From NCBI GenBank assembly GCA_016202645.1, contig JACQOF010000031.1, forward strand, positions 1 through 23,039: a stretch of DNA of 23,039 nt, given 5' to 3'. Position numbers and translations under genes: made by a program. Below the pieces are notes generated by a model, which saw only the letters and a program-made list of their open reading frames with translations, had not been told where the DNA came from and made no database searches. The stretch's first letter is position 1. Each line of letters opens with the position of its first letter. This DNA is from a bacterium. GTDB taxonomy: Bacteria; Lindowbacteria; 2-12-FULL-62-27. Positions 14,682-21,661 of this stretch are shown one piece after another.

Positions 14682-16772
14682 TTATTTATACCGGATCCGT
14701 TCGACCGGCGGCGGACGGACGGTTCCGGCCCGCGCGACGTGATCGCGCAGAAGCTCGAAGGGCGTTTGGTCCGTGTTGATGTCCCACAAAATTTTTTCAC
14801 CGGAGAAATATCCACTGCCGCCCTGGGCCAGAAACCCGTCCGTGACGATTCGGTAGGTCCGATTTGGATCGAGGAGCGCGTCCCCGACACGGATTTCGAT
14901 CAGTCGTTGGCCGGGCGGGAGGGTTGTGTCGGCGAGGATCGTCACCCCCGAGACTTGAATCCTTCCCCGGTCCGTCGAAGCGCCGTGCTCCAATACCCGG
15001 CTTACCGCATCGCCCGGGACGGCGGCCATCGCCAGGGGATTGCCGAAGGGAAAGACCTGAAAACAATGCCGGACCTCGATGGGTCCGGGAATGAATCCGG
15101 CGCGCGTTCCTCCGCCGGAGAGGATGGCGATGTCCGCGCCGGCCCACGACCTCAGGATGTCCGTGGCCAGACGCCCCATCGGAGATTCCTGGCGGTAGGA
15201 ATGGGGGATGTTCGTCTCGCTGTGGCCGATGACGCGCGCCATTTCGGCGGACATGCGCTCCGTCGCCTGCCGGATGATGCCCTGCATGCGGGGATCCGTG
15301 GGGAAAGATTTGAGGTAGAGCGTCACGGATTGCCACACAAAGCTGTCCAGACCGCCGTCCGCCGAAACCAGAACGTCCAGCCGCCCGATGTCGGAGGCCT
15401 TGCCCGGCGTCTGAACCACGATGGTTCCGTTCCTTCCGACCCACGCGGTATCCACGGGGGTGTGGGAATGTCCGCCGACGATGATGTCGATCCCCGGCAC
15501 GGAATCCGCCAGGGCTTGGTCGTCCAAAAATCCCGTGTGGGACAGGAGAACGACCAGATTTGGATTTTCGGCCCGAAGTTCCGGAAGAATTTCCGCCAGA
15601 ACCGGAATCTGGGGCCGAAACTCAAGTCCGCGGATATTTTTTTCGAAGGTGAGCGTGGGCATTTTGGTTGTGAGAAGCCCCGTCAGGCCAAGACGAACGC
15701 CGCCCCGCTCCAACACCAGGCTTTTCCTCAGTCCCCTTTCGAGTTTTCCGGTCGACGTGTCGAATACATTTGCCCCAAGGACCGGAGCGCGAAGACCCGC
15801 AAGGAGCCGTTCGGCGTTTTTCCGCCCGTGGTCATACTCGTGATTGCCCACAACGATGGCGTCGTACCGAAGAGCGTTCATGACGGGAATCATCACGGAA
15901 CCCTTTGTCAGCGTGCCCTCCGGGGTTCCCTGATAGAGGTCTCCGGCGTCGAACAGAAAAAGAGGGTCGTCGAGGGCCGCCGCAACCGCGCGGCTTCGCC
16001 GGACATACGTGGCGACCGATCCCATCGCCCCAAGGATCGGCCGCGTTTCCGATTTGGACCAGGGGGCGGGATAGGGAAGAAGATACCCGTGAATGTCGTT
16101 GGTGAAAATGATCGTCAGCCGACGCTGTGAAGGCCGCAAGGTGGATGTGGCGAGTGACGCGATGGGTGCGGTTTCAGCCGCGCCGGCGATGCGAAGGCCA
16201 TCCGGTGTTCGCTCCAGAAAAAGAAGACTGCCCGGCCAGACCAGTGATATGCGGCTCCCGGCCGATTCGCGCCGCCGCGGAGACAACGCGATGGTTTCCG
16301 CGTTTTCGGCGATCCAGAGCCCAAGCGCCACCGCCGCGTGATCTTCGGGAGAACCGGCGAACGGAGCGTACCAGCCGATCCGCCGGACAAAATTCGTATC
16401 ATCCAGATCGGGAAGTGCCAAACGCGGATTCTGAACCAAAGCCGGCGACAACGCCGGCCGAACACCGCCCGAAACCGGACGCCCGTCCGCAACCTCGCGG
16501 ATGATTCTGAGAATCCCGTCGATTTCAGAGCGCTCAGCTCCGCTCGCCGGAATACAAAGGCCGGCCGCCAGGAAGAGAGAGATGACCGACAGGATGAAGG
16601 GAATCCCGCGTACACCATGGATGGCGGGGAGCGGGATGACCGGCAGGATGAAGGGAATCCCGCGTACACCATGGATGGCGGGGAGCGGGATCAGCCATGG
16701 AATTTTGTAATTCGCAACGCCAGTTTCGAATGGATTCATAGGATTGAAACCCCATGGAAACACGGGGGCCAT
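14682..16772 (-). CDS. UshA-like 5'-nucleotidase/cyclic phosphodiesterase
   Basis: A secreted binuclear metallophosphoesterase (696 residues) that releases phosphate from nucleotides. The metal-site motifs are FTNDIHGYL (D226, H228), FDAGDLYQGTP (D278), VVGNHEYDHG (N310, H311), LLSHTG (H412) and VGGHSHTPVD (H435, H437). A C-terminal 5'-nucleotidase substrate domain (about 490-650) follows, with SGGGTRAGFIPGPI and FPFGNPLAM. Residues about 80-210 are extra and unassigned. The N terminus is odd: the 18-residue string IPLPAIHGVRGIPFILPV is repeated in tandem before the hydrophobic segment VISLFLAAGLCIPASGA, which looks like the real signal peptide. The start is uncertain (ATG 16772 or ATG 16739, MNPFETG); neither has a convincing ribosome-binding site. 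Confidence 0.9.
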   Translation of the reverse strand: MAPVFPWGFNPMNPFETGVANYKIPWLIPLPAIHGVRGIPFILPVIPLPAIHGVRGIPFILSVISLFLAAGLCIPASGAERSEIDGILRIIREVADGRPVSGGVRPALSPALVQNPRLALPDLDDTNFVRRIGWYAPFAGSPEDHAAVALGLWIAENAETIALSPRRRESAGSRISLVWPGSLLFLERTPDGLRIAGAAETAPIASLATSTLRPSQRRLTIIFTNDIHGYLLPYPAPWSKSETRPILGAMGSVATYVRRSRAVAAALDDPLFLFDAGDLYQGTPEGTLTKGSVMIPVMNALRYDAIVVGNHEYDHGRKNAERLLAGLRAPVLGANVFDTSTGKLERGLRKSLVLERGGVRLGLTGLLTTKMPTLTFEKNIRGLEFRPQIPVLAEILPELRAENPNLVVLLSHTGFLDDQALADSVPGIDIIVGGHSHTPVDTAWVGRNGTIVVQTPGKASDIGRLDVLVSADGGLDSFVWQSVTLYLKSFPTDPRMQGIIRQATERMSAEMARVIGHSETNIPHSYRQESPMGRLATDILRSWAGADIAILSGGGTRAGFIPGPIEVRHCFQVFPFGNPLAMAAVPGDAVSRVLEHGASTDRGRIQVSGVTILADTTLPPGQRLIEIRVGDALLDPNRTYRIVTDGFLAQGGSGYFSGEKILWDINTDQTPFELLRDHVARAGTVRPPPVERIRYK
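16581..16688. repeat. Two-copy 54-bp tandem repeat in the nucleotidase N-terminal region
   Basis: Units are 16581-16634 and 16635-16688, starting GATGACCGACAGGATGAAGG and GATGACCGGCAGGATGAAGG, with only one mismatch in 54. Being a multiple of three, the duplication preserves the frame and adds 18 residues. The unit contains the inverted pair GGGAATCCCG, which resembles dispersed intergenic repeats reported widely; insertion of such a repeat into a coding region is a possibility. Confidence 0.9.
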
Positions 16773-16782
16773 CCAGAATCAA

Positions 16783-16805
16783 GGATTCCGGCTTGGCCGT
16801 AATCC
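16783..16805. other. Hairpin between the PH-like gene and the nucleotidase
   Basis: GGATTCCGGC and GCCGTAATCC, loop TTG, form a 10-bp stem with one mismatch. On the minus strand it follows the PH-like gene (stop at 16842) and precedes the nucleotidase. No T-run follows, so intrinsic termination is doubtful; it could also be an operator or mRNA-stabilising stem. Confidence 0.4.
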
Positions 16806-16841
16806 GCGCGTAGAATAGGCTCCAATCTCAACGCCTGGGGG

Positions 16842-17369
16842 TCAGGGCTGGAGGAACTGGCGGACCTCCGCGGCGAGGTTGAGGAGGGGCTGGCGGAGGG
16901 TCAGATTCTGGATGAGTTCGAAGAACCGGTTTTTCGGCCAGCCCGCGAGGTCGATCCGGATCAATTCCTCATCCCGGCGCCAAAGAACCAGGTATTGCGT
17001 ATCCGATGTATTCGGGTCAAATTCCCGCCGGTAGGTCACGTCCGTGATGGATTCGGTCTGCCAGTTCCGGTCTGAAAACCAGGATCGGTAGCGGAGGATA
17101 TTTCCCTTCAAGATCAGCCGGCGGGAATAGCGGTAGCCCGAATAGAAACAGAGGCCGAGCGCCATCAGGGAGCAGATCCCCCAGATGCGTATCACGTTGT
17201 CAGGGTCGAGGGTCCCGCAGACACTGCCGATCGGCGTTCCCGTCAGGAACAGGCCCAAAGGCATGCCAACCGCCGACGCGACGATGATCCCGGCAACCAC
17301 CAGCACCCCGAGCCCATTTCCATGCACGCTGATTTCTCCCGCCCGGTCCATTCCAAAACCGTAGTCCAC
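16842..17369 (-). CDS. Small membrane protein with cytoplasmic PH-like domain
   Basis: About 169-175 residues. Two hydrophobic helices (about 20-48 and 60-79 from the GTG) are followed by a beta-rich tail beginning YRYSRRLILKGNILRYRSWF, with the alternating pattern of bacterial PH/YcxB-like domains, then helix RFFELIQNLTLRQPLL. No catalytic residues are seen. The start is ambiguous: GTG 17369 has AAAGGAG five bases upstream, but ATG 17351 (MDRAGEIS) lies exactly at +1 of a TTGACA-N17-TACGGT promoter. It follows the M4-Kelch protease by about 42 bp on the same strand and may be read with it. Function unknown. Confidence 0.6.
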   Translation of the reverse strand: MDYGFGMDRAGEISVHGNGLGVLVVAGIIVASAVGMPLGLFLTGTPIGSVCGTLDPDNVIRIWGICSLMALGLCFYSGYRYSRRLILKGNILRYRSWFSDRNWQTESITDVTYRREFDPNTSDTQYLVLWRRDEELIRIDLAGWPKNRFFELIQNLTLRQPLLNLAAEVRQFLQP

Positions 17370-17386
17370 ACAGACTCCTTTGTCAA
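17358..17386 (-). promoter_or_regulatory. Promoter before the small membrane protein, leaderless geometry
   Basis: Minus strand: TTGACA (17386-17381), 17-base spacer, TACGGT (17363-17358), six bases, then ATG 17351. The -35 is a perfect consensus. The same bases contain the Shine-Dalgarno-like AAAGGAG that would serve a GTG at 17369, so the two readings compete. Confidence 0.4.
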
Positions 17387-17411
17387 TCAGGATTCCCGGC
17401 GATTCCGGCCG

Positions 17412-20339
17412 TCAGCGGTACGGACTGCTCAGTCCCTCGTAGGCTTCAAGCTGATTCAGAATCTCCTCGTTGTGGATGCCGCCGACGGCGTAGAGGGAAC
17501 ACCCGACGGCCGCCGCCAGAGATTCGCGCGGGGTCGGCATATCCTGGACGCGCTCCCACAGATCCGTCGCCGGATTGTAGCGTTCGACCATGGCTTCCTG
17601 CGCGGCGGGGTAGGTGAACATGTCCCGGCCGCCGATGGCGAAGAGACTGCCGTTCATCGCGACCAGCTTGAGATAGGCGCGGGGCGTCGGCATTGACCGA
17701 AGTTCCTTCCACCGGTCCGTCGCCGGGTCGTAGACTTCGAGTTTGCCCGTGGCGTCCGTGAGGGCGTCGAATCCGCCCGCGACGTAGATTTTTCCGTCGA
17801 GGACGGCGGAGGACGCGCCGAACCGCACGGTGGGCATCGGTTGCCCGCGCGTCCAGCGGCTTTGCGACGGCTCGAAAATTTCAACGTCGCGGACAACGAA
17901 CAGATCTTCCACGCGCTCGATGGCGCCAGGGATGGATGTGCCGGAGAGTGTGGATGGAGTGGACACCAATGCGAACGCCGCATCGGTTGTCCGCGTGGCC
18001 GCGTCCAGATCGGTCAGGCCGCCGATGGCGTAAAGCTTTCCGTTCACGGCCTCCAACATGAGATCGTATCGGCTTGTCGGGAGAGACGTCACGCTCGTCC
18101 ACGCCGAATTTCCGGGACTATAGGCATCGACCGTCGAAACCGATATCCCGAAATCGTTCATGCCTCCGGCGGCATATATCCGGCCGTCCAGGGCCGCCGC
18201 CGCCAGTTTCCGGCGCGCCACGGACAGATTCGGCGCCTCTTTCCACTCGTCCATGACCGGATCGTACGCCTCCACCTTTCTGACGACGCCGAGTTCCTGA
18301 GGGTTGAATCCTCCCAGCGCGTAGATCGTACCGCCAAGCGATGCGGCGGCAAGATCGGTCCGGGGGGTCGGCATCGGCTGTTTGCGGAGCCACGAATACT
18401 CTGTGTCGGCAACACAAGGCGGCATGGGCGTTTCAATGGTAGGCCTTAATCCCACGTTGGTCCAGGCGCGGCGCACCGCCGGAACCCAGGCGGGATTGAG
18501 CGTCTGCGCGGCGAGGACAAAGGCGTTGGCGCCATCGATCATTTGCGAATAGGGCGTGAGGTGCACCGTCAGCGCCCGGTACGCGATCCTGGCGGCGTTC
18601 TCGACGCCGATGCCCCTGAAGGGGATCATCCGATAGCCGTCGCCCAGAATATCGAGCAGACTGTCATCAGCGCCTTCGTTGTACGGCCGCGAATTTCCCA
18701 TGGACAATTGATAGAACGCGTAATTGGGAACGCCGCTGTTGACGTGAACGCCGCCGTTGTCGTCGTTGCCGGAATACCAATTCTCTCCCCGATAAAACGT
18801 CGGCTGGGGCCACGTCCCGGACGGAACGCGCGACGGATCGCTCATGTCGCGAATGGGAGCGTCCAGCCCCGGGCCCTGGGCGTCCTCCCCGATCGTCCAG
18901 TTCGGCGTGTCGGAGCCCGTTCGAAACTCCGACCGGGTCCCGAAATAGTGTTCGATGGCCGCTCCGAACATGTCCGAAAAAGATTCGTTGAGCGCGCCGG
19001 GCTCGTTGGCGTAGACAAGGTCCGCCGAAAAGTCGGTGACGCCGTGCGTGTATTCGTGGGCGATGATGTCGAGCGCCGCGAAATTCCGGTAGGCCGGTTT
19101 TCCGTCGATGAGCAGATACCCGCCATCGCCGAAAATGGCGTAGGTTCCGGTCCATCCGGCGTTGTCGTAATTGCCGTTTCCGTCCCCGGGATTTGCGCAG
19201 TGCACCACGGTCTTCAGGGGAGAGCCGGCCGCATTCAGCCCGTCCCTTCCGTGCGCGACGCGAAAGTAATCCGCCACGGCCTGCGTATAAACGTGCGCGC
19301 CGACTTCCGTCCGATCCGTCCAGACCGAATTCTCACAGACCGGGCTGTTCGTGGATGCGCCGACATACTTGTTCTCCGGTATGTAGCGCGTCCGTTCGTT
19401 ATCCAGCGTGAAGGTGTGCCGGGGAAGGCTCGAAAGATAAAAGAGGGCGTTGGATGTTGAATACCATGCATCAAAGGCCCGGCACGGAGGCGTCTGCCAG
19501 TTCGTGATTTTTCTTGGAAGACTCTTTCCGGCAGACGACAGCGCCATGCCGTTTCCCGGCGCGCTGTGATGTTTGATGTCGTCGTAGCGGAGCAGGACCT
19601 CGCCGGTGTGGGCGTCGTAAAAACAAATCCAGCGGGCGCCCGGAAGATTCCCCGGACCCGCCGTTTCGACGGTCACCCGATAGGCCAGACGCGCCCGCCC
19701 CCGGCCGGCGAAAACCAGAAGTTCGGCCGGGGGGTCCGTTTCCAGATCGCCCGGATCGATGTCCAAGTCAGCAATCGCCTTCTCGATGGCGGCGCGGCTC
19801 TCCACCGACGGCGTTGTTTGAAGATCGATGCCGGGAACATAGCGGCCCGTCACGGCATAAATGACTCCCTCCTTGTCCCGGGAAACAACCAGCTCCCCGC
19901 CAAAAACTTCAAGCCCCTGATAAACCTGCGTCAGACGGACATTTTCAAATTGGAGTTCATCCAGAAATCGAAGCTTCAGCCGCAGTTCCAACGACGCGTT
20001 CCGCATCCTGTACACCTGCCGATGTTGTTCAAAAAATGCCACGGCCTGCGAAACCAGGTCCCCTTTTTCCGGCGTTGAAAGTTTCCCCGTGAGAAGCGTT
20101 GGAACGCCGGTTTTCGGATCGAACACCGCCGAGGCCCCCCATGTTTTGATTGTTCCAAGTTGTTCTTCCGTAGGCGGGACGTTCGGAAGCGTTTCCCCGG
20201 CGGGCGGCCGTGTTTGAGAAGCCATCCCTTTCTCATGGATGAATGCCGACGTATCGCCGGTCCCACAGAATACTACTATTCCAATCACCGCCACCCTTGA
20301 GTACTTCACCACATCCACGTATGCCCGTCGTCTTTTCAT
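17412..20339 (-). CDS. Secreted M4 (thermolysin-type) metalloprotease with C-terminal Kelch propeller
   Basis: 975 residues, signal region MKRRRAYVDVVKYSRVAVIG plus a hydrophobic stretch. A propeptide follows (about 60-250) with FTP- and PepSY-like units (VYQGLEVFGGELVVSRDKEG; RARLAYRVTVET...DAHTGEVL). The catalytic M4 domain has zinc ligands H428 and H432 in HEYTHGV and E452 in NESFSDMFG, spaced exactly as in thermolysin, and DDNGGVHVNSG. The last 290 residues form six Kelch blades (IYALGGFN, IYAAGGMN, LYAIGGLT, IYVAGGFD, LFAIGGRD, LYAVGGIH). Each blade has the GG pair and most carry a W or Y about 20 residues on. The start at 20339 has GGAGG five bases upstream; the longer frame to 20366 is rejected. 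Kelch propellers bind partners, so it may target the protease to a surface or substrate. Confidence 0.92.
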   Translation of the reverse strand: MKRRRAYVDVVKYSRVAVIGIVVFCGTGDTSAFIHEKGMASQTRPPAGETLPNVPPTEEQLGTIKTWGASAVFDPKTGVPTLLTGKLSTPEKGDLVSQAVAFFEQHRQVYRMRNASLELRLKLRFLDELQFENVRLTQVYQGLEVFGGELVVSRDKEGVIYAVTGRYVPGIDLQTTPSVESRAAIEKAIADLDIDPGDLETDPPAELLVFAGRGRARLAYRVTVETAGPGNLPGARWICFYDAHTGEVLLRYDDIKHHSAPGNGMALSSAGKSLPRKITNWQTPPCRAFDAWYSTSNALFYLSSLPRHTFTLDNERTRYIPENKYVGASTNSPVCENSVWTDRTEVGAHVYTQAVADYFRVAHGRDGLNAAGSPLKTVVHCANPGDGNGNYDNAGWTGTYAIFGDGGYLLIDGKPAYRNFAALDIIAHEYTHGVTDFSADLVYANEPGALNESFSDMFGAAIEHYFGTRSEFRTGSDTPNWTIGEDAQGPGLDAPIRDMSDPSRVPSGTWPQPTFYRGENWYSGNDDNGGVHVNSGVPNYAFYQLSMGNSRPYNEGADDSLLDILGDGYRMIPFRGIGVENAARIAYRALTVHLTPYSQMIDGANAFVLAAQTLNPAWVPAVRRAWTNVGLRPTIETPMPPCVADTEYSWLRKQPMPTPRTDLAAASLGGTIYALGGFNPQELGVVRKVEAYDPVMDEWKEAPNLSVARRKLAAAALDGRIYAAGGMNDFGISVSTVDAYSPGNSAWTSVTSLPTSRYDLMLEAVNGKLYAIGGLTDLDAATRTTDAAFALVSTPSTLSGTSIPGAIERVEDLFVVRDVEIFEPSQSRWTRGQPMPTVRFGASSAVLDGKIYVAGGFDALTDATGKLEVYDPATDRWKELRSMPTPRAYLKLVAMNGSLFAIGGRDMFTYPAAQEAMVERYNPATDLWERVQDMPTPRESLAAAVGCSLYAVGGIHNEEILNQLEAYEGLSSPYR

Positions 20340-20498
20340 CCTCGCCTCCGATCGTTTTTGGGTCAATTATTCGCCTGCACATCCAAGAGATATGCAAAAC
20401 GAAGGCCCAAGCGAAGGCCTTGAAGTGAGGACATAGAGAGACGAGAATCTCAATCTTGTTCAGCATCAATGAGTTAGAAAAATACCTTTCTTTTTAAA

Positions 20499-20514
20499 TG
20501 TGACCAAGATCACA
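20499..20514. promoter_or_regulatory. CRP/FNR-family binding palindrome
   Basis: TGTGACCAAGATCACA is a perfect TGTGA-N6-TCACA dyad, the consensus core recognised by CRP-type regulators. It lies 160 bp upstream of the M4-Kelch protease ATG and about 42 bases upstream of a candidate start, the class II spacing. No other gene within the window is near enough to be the obvious target. Confidence 0.65.
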
Positions 20515-20653
20515 GGACAGGAGAGAGAAAGTCGACAGAGTGGACGTGAGCTGGAATACACCGCGGCAGGAGGCACAACAGCATTTTAGTATGGTATTTC
20601 AGTCAGGGTGTATCTGTTGTTCAACAATTCACGGACTGTCCCTCTGCCCGCCC

Positions 20654-20693
20654 TCGGGAACCCCCCATCCAGCTTCCCCCTCAAGGGGGGAAG
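20654..20693. repeat. REP-like hairpin repeat, single copy
   Basis: The unit TCGGGAACCCCCCATCCAGC then TTCCCCCTCAAGGGGGGAAG is 38 of 40 bases identical to 21565-21604. Its core folds into the stem CTTCCCCC/GGGGGAAG with loop TCAA. It sits just past the HNH gene end. Confidence 0.8.
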
Positions 20694-20740
20694 AGTTGAT
20701 GTAGCCCGAGTGGGGGCCTACCATGTTGCCTAGTTCAGGG

Positions 20741-21022
20741 TTAGGGTTTTTTTCTGATCCACTCCAAATACGGCTGGAGGGCTTCGGCCGAACGGAGCAC
20801 TTCCACGGTTGAGTACTGCCGCGCGAGCGTTGCCGTATCGAAGAGTCCGTGGACTTCGCTGTGGCAGGGTTTGCAGAACATCACGCGGACGTTTTCGACT
20901 TCGCGGCCGCGGCGTTTGAGGCGTTTCATCTGGAGTTTGGGAATGAGGTGGTGCTCGTGGAGCTGGTCCGGGCCGACTTCCCGGCCGCAGAGGTCGCAGG
21001 CGGTCTGCCTGGGACTTCTAAT
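20741..21022 (-). CDS. HNH endonuclease with probable ATT start
   Basis: A 93-residue frame, (M)RSPRQTACDLCGREVGPDQL and onward, ending YLEWIRKKP. Zinc knuckles C9xxC12 and CKPCHSEVHGLF enclose the HNH core LHEHHLIPKLQ. The last third (TATLARQYSTVEVLRSAEAL) is typical of a compact bacterial HNH family. The first in-frame ATG is residue 32, which would remove the first zinc knuckle and the HH, and no ATG, GTG or TTG exists upstream in the frame. ATT at 21022-21020 overlaps the CBS-gene stop by one base (ATTAG) and has GGGGG about nine bases upstream, so it is the likely start; ACG is a less likely choice. Coupled to the CBS gene. Confidence 0.75.
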   Translation of the reverse strand: MRSPRQTACDLCGREVGPDQLHEHHLIPKLQMKRLKRRGREVENVRVMFCKPCHSEVHGLFDTATLARQYSTVEVLRSAEALQPYLEWIRKKP

Positions 21023-21470
21023 CGTTCCAACCCCCGGAGGGAGCCGGGGAGGGCGCGGGCGCCGGCGCGGCGGGCTTGGTTTTTCCGCGGATGAAATTGA
21101 CCTGTGAGCGAAGCATGTCTTTGATGGAGAGGATTCCCACGATTTTCCCGGCCGCGTCGACGACCGGCAGGTGGCGGATGCTCCGGGTGTCCATCATTTC
21201 CATGGCCCTGGTAAACGCGGCGGTCGTCTCAATCGTGACTGGATTCGCAGTCATGACGGCGGACACGGGCTGGCTGAGGATATTCTCCGTGCCCTTCGAC
21301 AGGCTTTTCAGGACGTCCCGTTCGGAAAAAATGCCCGCGGGTTTTCCGCCGGCCACAATGACAACCGACCCGATTTTTTTCTCCAGCATCTGATCGATGA
21401 CGGTCTTGACCGGAGTCTCCGGCGCGAACGTCACCACCTCTTTGGTCATGGCTTCTTCAACGGACAGCAT
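21018..21470 (-). CDS. CBS-domain pair protein
   Basis: A 150-residue cytoplasmic protein of two CBS domains (about 8-60 and 72-125), which usually sense adenine nucleotides or S-adenosylmethionine. The motifs are VEEAMTKEVVTFAPETPVKT / GSVVIVAGGKPAGIFSERDVL and VSAVMTANPVTIETT / SIRHLPVVDAAGKIVGILSIKD. A Pro/Ala-rich tail ends SGGWND. AGGAGG lies 12 bases before the ATG, a long spacing. It ends inside the HNH start. Partner unknown: CBS pairs of this size are regulators or signal proteins. Confidence 0.9.
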   Translation of the reverse strand: MLSVEEAMTKEVVTFAPETPVKTVIDQMLEKKIGSVVIVAGGKPAGIFSERDVLKSLSKGTENILSQPVSAVMTANPVTIETTAAFTRAMEMMDTRSIRHLPVVDAAGKIVGILSIKDMLRSQVNFIRGKTKPAAPAPAPSPAPSGGWND

Positions 21471-21502
21471 GGAAACAACTCGCCTCCTGATTTATTAATC
21501 CT

Positions 21503-21604
21503 CCTCCCCCCTTGAGGGGGAGGCAGGGAGGGGGGTTACAACTCCGAAATATAGTGCTTTTCCTTCGGAAACCCCCCATCCAACTTCCCCCTCAAGGGGG
21601 GAAG
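21503..21604. repeat. Inverted pair of REP-like hairpin repeats
   Basis: One copy (21565-21604) is oriented as at 20654. The other (21503-21538) is a diverged copy in the opposite orientation. About 25-30 bp lie between, so the whole is a 100-bp palindromic BIME-like element. Each core is a strong stem (CCCCCCTTGAGGGGG; CTTCCCCCTCAAGGGGG). It lies between the CBS and PLD genes. Its translation HPSPLEGEVGWGV recurs as a junk ORF phrase elsewhere, to my knowledge. Confidence 0.75.
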
Positions 21605-21661
21605 GGTGGGTTGTGCAAATGCTGTAAATCGAATTTGAAAAAATCCAGTTATCAACCGCGC

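Larger units (their letters stand above)
20340..20740. other. 400-bp non-coding region upstream of the protease
   Basis: No credible gene lies here. It holds the protease ribosome-binding site, a CRP/FNR-type palindrome (20499-20514), the odd palindrome TTGTTCAACAA near 20614-20624, and a solitary copy of the dispersed hairpin repeat (20654-20693). After that a weak stem (GTAGCCC / GGGCCTAC, 20701-20721) lies just after the HNH stop. The A/T-rich part around 20475-20500 probably holds the protease promoter, with TAACTC at 20476-20471 as a possible -10. Confidence 0.6.

Noticed and set aside
16783-16805. Rho-independent terminator after the PH-like gene
   Set aside because: The stem is good but no T-run follows in the reading direction; listed only as a hairpin.
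20614-20624. Palindrome TTGTTCAACAA as a LexA or other operator
   Set aside because: Too short and not matching a known consensus convincingly, and no promoter next to it.
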